NCBI RefSeq assembly: GCF_025567265.1
Contig: NZ_JAOQJW010000012.1
Span: 1-64,000 of the forward strand
Origin: Dorea_A amylophila
GTDB lineage: Bacteria > Bacillota > Clostridia > Lachnospirales > Lachnospiraceae
Reading direction: 5' to 3'
DNA: 64,000 nt
Within the stretch, counting starts at the first letter, position 1. Every line of letters starts with the position of its first letter. The notes beneath the pieces are model-generated. The model was not told the origin of the DNA. It saw nothing but the letters and a program-made list of their open reading frames with translations, and did not search any database. The position numbers and the translations under genes are program-made. Below, piece after piece: positions 49,371-56,957 of the stretch.

Positions 49371-49640
49371 ATGAATTATACCTATATCATAAAATGTGCA
49401 GACAGTACGTTATACACAGGCTGGACAAATGATCTGGATAAGAGGATAAAAGCACACAACAGTGGAAAAGGTGCAAAATACACGAAGACTAGAAGACCGG
49501 TGAAGCTTGTGTATTACGAAGAACATGAGACGAAGAATGAGGCAATGAGCCGGGAATATGCGATCAAACAGTTGACACGGAGAGAAAAGGAACTGCTGAT
49601 CCAAGGAAACGGAAACTTATGTGAAAAAGAGTGTGGATAA
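49371..49640 (+). CDS. GIY-YIG nuclease family protein (UPF0213-like)
   Basis: An 89-residue single-domain protein with YTYIIKCADSTLYTGWTNDL (the GIY-YIG pair as YIIK/YTGWT), the conserved Arg in LDKRIKAHN, and a Glu in KNEAMSREYAIKQLTRREK. Such YhbQ-like proteins are small endonucleases of unclear role. ATG 49371 is used; the longer start at 49347 has no site. A perfect DnaA box (TGTGGATAA) lies at 49348-49356 just upstream, and another overlaps the stop codon (49632-49640). Confidence 0.88.
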   Translation: MNYTYIIKCADSTLYTGWTNDLDKRIKAHNSGKGAKYTKTRRPVKLVYYEEHETKNEAMSREYAIKQLTRREKELLIQGNGNLCEKECG

Positions 49641-49701
49641 GCAGATCGAGATCGGAGAGAAGATCCAGAATGAATTCGAACTCGCGGAATAAGTAAAAAT
49701 A

Positions 49702-49756
49702 AATGATATTAAGTGAAAAAAGCTGCCACCGGCAGCTTTTTTCACTTAATATCATT
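49702..49756. terminator. perfect 26-base inverted repeat, bidirectional terminator
   Basis: Arms 49702-49727 and 49731-49756 are perfectly complementary over 26 bases with a 3-base loop ACC. The inner part AAAAAAGCTGCC/GGCAGCTTTTTT is a standard bidirectional terminator between the GIY-YIG gene and the minus-strand hemolysin III gene. The outer arms extend it far beyond need and reach the hemolysin stop codon. Confidence 0.85.
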
Positions 49757-50423
49757 AAAGTACAAAAGCATACATCACCACAAAGTGGCAGGCACTTCCG
49801 GCCATCACAAACAGATGAAAGATCTCATGGCTTCCGAAATATTTGTGCTTACTGTTAAAGATCGGAAGCTTCAAAGCATAGATCACGCCGCCAACGGTGT
49901 AGATGATACCACCGGCCAGCAGCCATACGAAAGCCGCCGGACTTAAAGAATTCAGCAATTGTGTAAATGCCAGTACGCAGGTCCAGCCCATGCCGATATA
50001 AAGCACGGAGGAAACCCATTTCGGGCAGTATACCCAGAATGCTTTGATCAGGATTCCGGCGATGGCAAATGACCATACGATCGCAAGAAGGATGATCCCG
50101 GTTCTGCCGCCAAGTACTAACAGGCAGATCGGGGTGTAGCTTCCGGCGATGAGAACGCTGATCATCATGTGATCGATCTTTTTAAGAATGGTATTTACTT
50201 TTTTTGATTTATCGAATGTATGGTAAGTTGTGCTTGCCGCATACAGTAAGATCAGACTTGCCGCATACACAGCAATTGCGATAATGTAAATCTTACTTGG
50301 TTCGCGTGCTGCTTTTAAAAGCAATGGGATTGCTGCGAATATTGCCATCAGCATTCCGATAAAATGTGTAATCGCACTTCCCGGATCTTTAATGTGTTCT
50401 TTTAACTGCTCTGCCATAGTCAT
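49755..50423 (-). CDS. hemolysin III family (PAQR-type) membrane protein
   Basis: A 222-residue, seven-segment membrane protein with family motifs DPGSAITHFIGMLMAIFA, AASTTYHTFDKSKKVNTIL and the metal-site KYFGSHEIFHLFVMAGSACH near the C-terminus. Despite the name, the family (YqfA-like) has no firm role; lipid or metal-related amidohydrolase functions are proposed for PAQR relatives. GAGGTG precedes the start. It is monocistronic. Confidence 0.9.
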   Translation of the reverse strand: MTMAEQLKEHIKDPGSAITHFIGMLMAIFAAIPLLLKAAREPSKIYIIAIAVYAASLILLYAASTTYHTFDKSKKVNTILKKIDHMMISVLIAGSYTPICLLVLGGRTGIILLAIVWSFAIAGILIKAFWVYCPKWVSSVLYIGMGWTCVLAFTQLLNSLSPAAFVWLLAGGIIYTVGGVIYALKLPIFNSKHKYFGSHEIFHLFVMAGSACHFVVMYAFVL

Positions 50424-50566
50424 GCACCTCCTGAATGTCGAAAATATGACATGTAGTTTTTAATACTATGTTTGCTATATGTGTATATTATACCAGAAAA
50501 AGAAAAAAATCAAGCAGAAAAGGAAAATATTTTTAAAATCAAAATAATCCTTTTCCGCTTGATTTT

Positions 50567-51433
50567 TTACATATCAGGTTCTAATTTATTTTCATTGCGC
50601 CAGCTTCTTGGAGAAGTTCCATAGGTATTCTTGAATGCTCTTGAAAAATGTAACTGATTCGGATATCCGACGGCATTTCCGATATCTGCAATGGATAAAG
50701 AGGTCAGTTTCAGAAGTTCTGCAGCCTTCGTCATGCGGTAACTGATCAGGAATTCCTGAGGAGATTTTCCGATGGAATCGTGAAAAATCTTTCCGAAATA
50801 ACTCCGGTTCAGACCACAGAAAGAAGCAATGTCTTCAATGGTAATATTGTTCTGAAAATTTTGCTCAATATAAGATAATGCTTCTTTGATGTAAAAATCG
50901 CTGATCTTTCCACTCTGCTTCATGCGCACTGTAGCAGCAGAACGCATGAAATAATCCAAAAAGAGATACAAATGTCCGATTATATGGAACGGTGAATCGG
51001 AGGAGGAACCGGAATGTCTGGTAATATATAACATTTCGTTCATCATTTCATTGCGGAGATCTTTCGAACCGGCATGATAGACCGGATGATCCGGACTGAG
51101 TCCGGCAGTAGAGACAATCTCTTTGGCACGGAGTCCGTCAAATTCAATCCAGGTATATTCCCATGGGAGATCCTGATCTGCGATGTAAGTATTGATCTGA
51201 TTAGGAAATAGCATAAAACCCTGTCCGCTTTTCACCTGATATTTTATTGTATTGCCGGAAGAATCGTCGGCCATTAAAGTTCCGGTTCCGGATATCACAT
51301 AGTGAAAGATATAATGGTTTCTGGCGGCAGGTCCAAAAGAATGGGAAGGTTCACATTGTTCCCAGCCATACTGATAAAGTCCGATATCAACAAAATTTTC
51401 ATTTGGGAAAACGGAAAATAAAAGATTACTCAT
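50567..51433 (-). CDS. AraC-family regulator of the raffinose-type locus
   Basis: A 288-residue regulator: cupin N-terminus with SHSFGPAARNHYIFHYVISG and LPWEYTWIEFDG, and a C-terminal double helix-turn-helix (ITIEDIASFCGLNRSYFGKI, GYPNQLHFSRAFKNTYGTSP). The start at ATG 51433 is fixed by AAGGAGGA at 51447-51440; the frame is open further upstream, but those residues lie in the divergent promoter region and look non-coding. It is divergent from an ABC importer, GH36 and GH13 operon and is a paralogue of the AraC at 24729. Confidence 0.92.
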   Translation of the reverse strand: MSNLLFSVFPNENFVDIGLYQYGWEQCEPSHSFGPAARNHYIFHYVISGTGTLMADDSSGNTIKYQVKSGQGFMLFPNQINTYIADQDLPWEYTWIEFDGLRAKEIVSTAGLSPDHPVYHAGSKDLRNEMMNEMLYITRHSGSSSDSPFHIIGHLYLFLDYFMRSAATVRMKQSGKISDFYIKEALSYIEQNFQNNITIEDIASFCGLNRSYFGKIFHDSIGKSPQEFLISYRMTKAAELLKLTSLSIADIGNAVGYPNQLHFSRAFKNTYGTSPRSWRNENKLEPDM

Positions 51434-51456
51434 AGGAATCCTCCTTTTTAAAACAG

Positions 51457-51574
51457 TATATACCAAAATGCTAGATGACTTCAATATATAACGGGAAAAA
51501 TCGCATTTTGCAATAAAACATATAATATGATGATATTTATAGACGCATAAGGGTATGTTACAATTCAATTGTAA
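51457..51574. promoter_or_regulatory. divergent control region of the raffinose-type locus
   Basis: Two related A/T-rich blocks, TATATACC-AAAATGC (about 51457-51472) and TATATAAC-GGGAAAAATCGC (about 51485-51505), may be AraC sites. A perfect palindrome TTACAATT-C-AATTGTAA lies at 51558-51574; its TACAAT could be the -10 for the plus-strand operon. The rest, to 51668, carries AAGGAG and no further signal that I recognise. Confidence 0.4.
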
Positions 51575-51668
51575 ATAAAAAATAAAAAAACCTGACGATG
51601 AAAACAAGAAAATATCCCGGGAAAGGTTCAAAATCAGGAAGGAACGGAACAAAAGGAGTTTGAAAAAC

Positions 51669-52952
51669 ATGCATAGGAAGTACAGGAAACTGGTAAGTGC
51701 CGGACTGGTTCTTACGATGGCTGGGGCTATGACGCTGCAGGGATGCGGGCAGAAGGAGAAGACAGGAAAGACAGAAATAGAACTTGTGCAGTATAAGCCG
51801 GAAGCAGTAAAAACATTTGAGAAAATAGAAGAAGAATTCAACCGTACACATGATGATATTCATCTTACAATTGAATCTCCGAATGATGCAATGACTGTTT
51901 TGAAGACGAGATTTATCCGGGAGGATAATCCGGATATTATTGGAATCGGAGGAGACGTGAACTATTCAAACTTTATCGATTCTGACATGTTGATGGATAT
52001 TTGCGACTATAAGGGTCTGGAAGATATTAAAGAGGCATATAAAGAAATTGATAAAAATCTGGAATTTGTTCCGGAAAAAGGAACTTATGCGGTACCATAC
52101 GTTGCAAATGCAGCAGGAATTCTTTACAACAAGGAAATGTTCGAAGAACATGGATGGAAAATACCAACTACATGGGATGAACTCATGAGCCTGTGTCAGG
52201 AGATACAGAATGCAGGAATCCAGCCATTTTATTTTGGATTTAAAGATACATGGACTTGTCTTGCACCGTGGAATGCGGTTGCGGTAGATCTTGCACCCGC
52301 AGATGTGTGTGCACAGGTGAACCGCGGAAAGACAACATTTTCGAAGAAATATAAAGAAGTGGCAGAACGTATGCTGGAGCTGCTTCCATATGGACCGGAT
52401 GACCCGTTTGCATATGATTACAACGGGGCGTGTACGGCATTTGCAAAAGGTGAGTCCGCAATGTATACGATCGGAAGTTATGCAATTCCACAGATCCAGA
52501 CAGTGAATCCGGATATGGAGATTGATTCATTTGTAATGCCGGCAAATAATAACAAGGAAGAAAATAAGTTGAACTCAGGAATAGATCTTCAGTTCTGCGT
52601 AATGCAAGACTGCAAAAATAAAGAGGCAGCATATGAAGTGTTAGATTTTCTCCTGGAAGATGAGAATGTACAGGCATATCTGGATGCGCAGAAGGCGGTT
52701 CCTTGTAAAGAAGGAGATTTTGAACTGCCATCAACCCTTGAAGGAATGAAAGAATATATAAAAGAAGGAAAAATGTCTGACTATCAGGATCATTATTATC
52801 CATCGGAAATGGCGGTAGACGCACAGATCCAGACATTCCTGATGAAAAAAGACAGCAAGGCATTTCTTAAGAAATTTGATACAGACTGGGTAAGATATAA
52901 TCGTGATATTATCCGTAAAGTGGAAGATTACGAGAAATCGCATAATGACTAA
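51669..52952 (+). CDS. sugar ABC transporter substrate-binding lipoprotein
   Basis: A 427-residue family-1 solute-binding protein with lipoprotein signal (LVSAGLVLTMAGAMTLQGC) and typical segments VKTFEKIEEEFNRTHDDI, NPDIIGIGGDVNYSNFI, VPYVANAAGILYNKEMFEEH, FAKGESAMYTIGSYAIPQI. It captures oligosaccharides for the two permeases encoded next. ATG 51669 is 11 bases after AAGGAG; TTG 51660 is only 2 bases after it. The locus context (alpha-galactosidase, sucrose-active GH13) points to raffinose-family sugars. Confidence 0.92.
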   Translation: MHRKYRKLVSAGLVLTMAGAMTLQGCGQKEKTGKTEIELVQYKPEAVKTFEKIEEEFNRTHDDIHLTIESPNDAMTVLKTRFIREDNPDIIGIGGDVNYSNFIDSDMLMDICDYKGLEDIKEAYKEIDKNLEFVPEKGTYAVPYVANAAGILYNKEMFEEHGWKIPTTWDELMSLCQEIQNAGIQPFYFGFKDTWTCLAPWNAVAVDLAPADVCAQVNRGKTTFSKKYKEVAERMLELLPYGPDDPFAYDYNGACTAFAKGESAMYTIGSYAIPQIQTVNPDMEIDSFVMPANNNKEENKLNSGIDLQFCVMQDCKNKEAAYEVLDFLLEDENVQAYLDAQKAVPCKEGDFELPSTLEGMKEYIKEGKMSDYQDHYYPSEMAVDAQIQTFLMKKDSKAFLKKFDTDWVRYNRDIIRKVEDYEKSHND

Positions 52953-52997
52953 GACAGATAAGTTACTGGTAATACGGAAGTTCAAGGAGTTAGTACG

Positions 52998-53876
52998 ATG
53001 AAAAAGAATAAATTAAATGATAGAAAGCGGACATTTCTTCTGATCACGATTCCGATTGTTGCATTATTTTTCTGCTTCAATACGCTGCCGCTGATCAAAG
53101 GTGTCATCTATAGTTTTACCAATTTTAAAGGATACGGAAGTTACGACTGGGTAGGTCTTCGTAATTATAAAGATCTGTTTACCGATTCCAGAGTCGGAGG
53201 CTCATATATCTTTACATTTAAGTTGGCAATTGCGGCGACAATTTTGACAAATGTATTGAGTCTTCTGATGGCACTCGGACTAAATAGTAAGATCAAGTTC
53301 AAAAGCGCACTCAGGGGTGCATATTTTATCCCGAATGTACTGGGAGCACTGGTGGTAGGATACATTTTCAACTATTTCTTTACGTATATCCTCCCTGTAT
53401 TTGGAAAAATGATCGGAAGTAAGACATTTAGTTCCAGTATGCTTTCTAATACAAATCTTGCGTGGATCGCGATTGTGATCGTGTGTGCATGGCAGTCGAT
53501 AGCAATGAACACAATCATATATATTTCAGGACTTCAGACGGTTCCGGAGGATGTATATGAAGCAGGTGCCATTGATGGTGCTACAGGATGGAAGAAATTC
53601 AGGAACCTGACATTTCCACTGATCATTCCATTTTTCTCTATCAATATGGTTCTGAGTGTGAAAAACTTCCTGATGGTATTTGATCAGATCATGGCATTGA
53701 CAAAAGGAGGTCCTGCCCAGAGTACAGAATCCATCTCATATCTGATCTATAATAACGGAATGAGTGGTGGACAGTTTGGATTCCAAAGCGCAAATGCAGT
53801 TATTTTCTTTATTGTGATTGTAGTGATTTCGGTAATGCAGTTGACTATCACCGGTAAGAAGGAGGAACAGTTGTAA
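52998..53876 (+). CDS. sugar ABC transporter permease, MalF-like
   Basis: A 292-residue inner-membrane permease with six segments and the EAA motif for ATPase contact (YEAGAIDGATGWKKFRNLTFP). A typical MalF-type N-terminus (FCFNTLPLIKGVIYSFTNFK) and QSTESISYLIYNNG are present. It follows the binding-protein gene by 45 bases and overlaps the next permease by one base. No ABC ATPase gene is in the locus, so a shared MsmK-type ATPase elsewhere is expected. Confidence 0.93.
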   Translation: MKKNKLNDRKRTFLLITIPIVALFFCFNTLPLIKGVIYSFTNFKGYGSYDWVGLRNYKDLFTDSRVGGSYIFTFKLAIAATILTNVLSLLMALGLNSKIKFKSALRGAYFIPNVLGALVVGYIFNYFFTYILPVFGKMIGSKTFSSSMLSNTNLAWIAIVIVCAWQSIAMNTIIYISGLQTVPEDVYEAGAIDGATGWKKFRNLTFPLIIPFFSINMVLSVKNFLMVFDQIMALTKGGPAQSTESISYLIYNNGMSGGQFGFQSANAVIFFIVIVVISVMQLTITGKKEEQL

Positions 53877-54718
53877 TGAAAAAAGTTGGGAAAGAAAGAA
53901 TAAACTGGCCTGTAACGATTCTTTTGATCGCAGGGCTGATCACTGTAGTATTTCCATTGTATATGACTGTTGTCATTGCGCTGAAGAAACCTTCGGAAAT
54001 GACGAATGATGTCGCAGGAATCTTATCGCTTCCAAAGCATTTCAGTCTGAGTAATTTTACAGAGGCGATGAAAGTGACAGATTTCTGGAACTCATTGGGA
54101 AACAGTCTGCTGATCACAGTTGTGACGGTAGTGCTTGCAATGCTGATCCATTCACTGCTTGGATATGCAATTGCAAGAAATAAGGCACATAGTAAATTTT
54201 ATAAGTTTATTTATTTTTATGTTGTCAGTGGTATGTTCGTACCTTTTGCAATCCTGATGATGCCGGTCGTAAAACAGACGGCGCAGATGGGACTTGCGAA
54301 CAGAGCCGGAGTGATCATCTTATATCTGGTATTTTATATGCCGATGAATGTGCTGCTGTATTCCGGATATCTGACAAACATTCCCGGAGCGCTGGAAGAG
54401 GCAGCATGCGTGGATGGAGCAAGTACATGGACAACTTATTGGAAGATCATCTTTCCGATCATGAAACCAATGCATGCAACGGTTGCGGTTCTGACAGCAC
54501 TTGGAACGTGGAACGATGTTATGACACCATTGGTTATTATGTCAGGCACAGGAAAGAACACACTGCCGCTGGCACAGCTTAATTTCCAGACACAGTTTGG
54601 AACGAACTATAACCTGGCATTTGCCTCTTACCTGTTGGCACTTCTGCCGATCCTGATCTTCTATCTGATCTGTCAGAAGCATATCTTGAACGGTGTGGTA
54701 AATGGAGCTGTAAAATAA
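53876..54718 (+). CDS. sugar ABC transporter permease, MalG-like
   Basis: A 280-residue partner permease with six segments and the EAA loop EEAACVDGASTWTTYWKIIF. The TAATG overlap with the upstream permease means coupled translation. The C-terminus (FYLICQKHILNGVVNGAVK) is that of the MalG family. It is followed 43 bases later by the alpha-galactosidase gene. Confidence 0.93.
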   Translation: MKKVGKERINWPVTILLIAGLITVVFPLYMTVVIALKKPSEMTNDVAGILSLPKHFSLSNFTEAMKVTDFWNSLGNSLLITVVTVVLAMLIHSLLGYAIARNKAHSKFYKFIYFYVVSGMFVPFAILMMPVVKQTAQMGLANRAGVIILYLVFYMPMNVLLYSGYLTNIPGALEEAACVDGASTWTTYWKIIFPIMKPMHATVAVLTALGTWNDVMTPLVIMSGTGKNTLPLAQLNFQTQFGTNYNLAFASYLLALLPILIFYLICQKHILNGVVNGAVK

Positions 54719-54761
54719 GAAAATACAAATCGGAAAAAAGACACAAAAAGGAGACTGGAAA

Positions 54762-56948
54762 ATGGGAATTGTTTACAGTAAATCAGACAGGACATTTACA
54801 ATACAGACAAAGAATACAACGTATCAGATGCAGGTGGACCCTTATGGGTTCCTCCTGCACCTGTATTATGGAAAGAAAACAGATGGAAGCTGCATGGATT
54901 ATCTGCTGACGTATTATGACAGGGGATTCTCTGGAAATCCGTTTGATGCAGGGGATGACAGAACATATTCTATGGATGCACTTCCGCAGGAGTATCCTTC
55001 CTATGGAACCGGAGATTACAGAAGCACGGCACTGATCGTTGAAAATGCAGATGGAAGTACAGCGTGTGATCTGCGTTACCGTTCGCATCACATTTTTAAT
55101 GGAAAATATAAGATTCCGGGTCTTCCGGCAGTTTATGCGGATGAGACGGAGAGCCAGACACTGGAGATCGTAATGGAAGATGCGGTTACAGGCGTAGAAG
55201 TTACATTGCAGTATGGTGTGCTTCCTGATTATGATGTGATCACAAGAAGCGAGAAGATCGTTTATCGTGGCGAAGGAAAGATATGTATCAGGAAAGCGCA
55301 GTCTGCATGTCTGGATTTTGTTCAGGGGAAATATGATCTTCTGACATTTTACGGAAGACATGCAATGGAGAGAACGATGCAGAGAGAGCCGGTCACACAT
55401 GGAAGTCATGTGATCGGAAGTGTGAGAGGAACTTCGAGCCATCAGTATAATCCGATGATGATTCTTGCGGATGAGAATACGACGGATCAATATGGAAATT
55501 GTTATGCAATGTCTTTTGTATATAGTGGAAATTTTAAAGGTGAGACACTGAAAGATCAGTTTGGACAGACACGTGCGCTTATGGGGCTGCAGGATGAGAT
55601 GTTCTCGTATCCGCTGACAGAAGGAGAAACATTCTATACACCGGAGGTACTTCTTACTTTTTCCGGAAGTGGAATGAACCTTCTTTCACAGAATCTGCAC
55701 AGATGTATCAGACAGCATATCTGCAGAGGAAAGTACAAAGAAAGTGTCCGTCCGGTTCTGGTGAACAGTTGGGAAGCATCTTACTTTGATTTTGATGGTG
55801 ATACCTTATACGAACTGGCAAAAGAGGCAAAGCATGCAGGCATTGACATGCTGGTGCTGGATGACGGCTGGTTTGGAAAACGTGATGATGATAACAGCGG
55901 TCTCGGGGACTGGTTTGTCAATGAGAAAAAGCTTGGGGGGACACTGGGAGATCTGATAAAGAGGATCAATGATCTGGGTGTAAAATTCGGAATCTGGGTG
56001 GAGCCGGAGATGATCTCGGAAGACAGTGATCTGTACAGAGAACATCCGGACTGGGCACTTACTATTCCGGGAAGGAATCCGGTTCATGCAAGAAATCAAC
56101 TGGTGTTGGATTTCTCGAGAAAAGAAGTTGTAGATCATATATTTGATCAGATCTGTAAAGTCCTGGATCAGGGAAATATTGAGTATGTGAAATGGGATAT
56201 GAACCGGAGCCTTATGGATGTGTTCTCGAGAGGAACCGAAGATCAGGGAAGAGTCATGTATGATTACGTTCTTGGATTATATGATTTTCTGGAAAGGATC
56301 GTGACAAGATATCCGGATCTGCTGATCGAAGGATGCAGCGGCGGCGGTGGAAGATTTGATGCCGGAATGATGTATTATACACCGCAGATCTGGTGCAGTG
56401 ATAATACAGATGCATTGGACAGATTGCAGATCCAATATGGTACTTCATTCGGTTATCCGGTATCCGCTGTAGGGTCACACGTATCAGCAGTGCCGAATCA
56501 TCAGACAGGAAGGATCACATCTCTGCATACCAGAGGTGTAGTGGCAATGGCCGGAACATTCGGATATGAATTGAATCTTGGAAAACTTTCCGAAGAAGAG
56601 AAGCAGGAGATCCGGTTACAGGTGGAAGAATACCGGAAGTTCGCACCACTGATCCAGACGGGACTGTACTACCGGCTGTCTGATCCTGCGAGGGAGGAAT
56701 ATGCAGCATGGGCATTTGTATCCGAAGATCAGAAAGAAGTTCTTCTGAACGTCGTACTGCAGGAAATTCATGGAAATATGACTGTGAATTATGTAAAGCT
56801 TCAAGGATTGAAATGTAGTGCGATCTATCGTGACACGGAAACAGGAAAAATATATAATGGTGCAGCACTTATGGAAGCAGGAATTCCGATGCCTGTGGAA
56901 ATGGGAGAATTCAAGGCATACCAGATGCATCTGGCAGCAGAAGAGTAG
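54762..56948 (+). CDS. alpha-galactosidase, GH36 (second copy)
   Basis: A 728-residue intracellular enzyme with the same domain plan as the one at 20857-23100. The nucleophile Asp lies in YVKWDMNRSLMDVF (near residue 480), the acid/base in IWCSDNTDALDRL, with LDDGWFGKRDDDNSGLGDW and EGCSGGGGRFDAGMM for substrate binding. AAAGGAG precedes ATG 54762. It is preceded by an ABC importer and followed 9 bases later by a sucrose-active GH13 gene, so raffinose would be split here to galactose and sucrose. Confidence 0.95.
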   Translation: MGIVYSKSDRTFTIQTKNTTYQMQVDPYGFLLHLYYGKKTDGSCMDYLLTYYDRGFSGNPFDAGDDRTYSMDALPQEYPSYGTGDYRSTALIVENADGSTACDLRYRSHHIFNGKYKIPGLPAVYADETESQTLEIVMEDAVTGVEVTLQYGVLPDYDVITRSEKIVYRGEGKICIRKAQSACLDFVQGKYDLLTFYGRHAMERTMQREPVTHGSHVIGSVRGTSSHQYNPMMILADENTTDQYGNCYAMSFVYSGNFKGETLKDQFGQTRALMGLQDEMFSYPLTEGETFYTPEVLLTFSGSGMNLLSQNLHRCIRQHICRGKYKESVRPVLVNSWEASYFDFDGDTLYELAKEAKHAGIDMLVLDDGWFGKRDDDNSGLGDWFVNEKKLGGTLGDLIKRINDLGVKFGIWVEPEMISEDSDLYREHPDWALTIPGRNPVHARNQLVLDFSRKEVVDHIFDQICKVLDQGNIEYVKWDMNRSLMDVFSRGTEDQGRVMYDYVLGLYDFLERIVTRYPDLLIEGCSGGGGRFDAGMMYYTPQIWCSDNTDALDRLQIQYGTSFGYPVSAVGSHVSAVPNHQTGRITSLHTRGVVAMAGTFGYELNLGKLSEEEKQEIRLQVEEYRKFAPLIQTGLYYRLSDPAREEYAAWAFVSEDQKEVLLNVVLQEIHGNMTVNYVKLQGLKCSAIYRDTETGKIYNGAALMEAGIPMPVEMGEFKAYQMHLAAEE

Positions 56949-56957
56949 AGTATAAAA

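Noticed and set aside
51434..51841. N-terminal extension of the second AraC regulator (frame open upstream of 51433)
   Set aside because: A strong ribosome site and the family N-terminus place the start at 51433; the extension covers the divergent promoter and part of the binding-protein gene.
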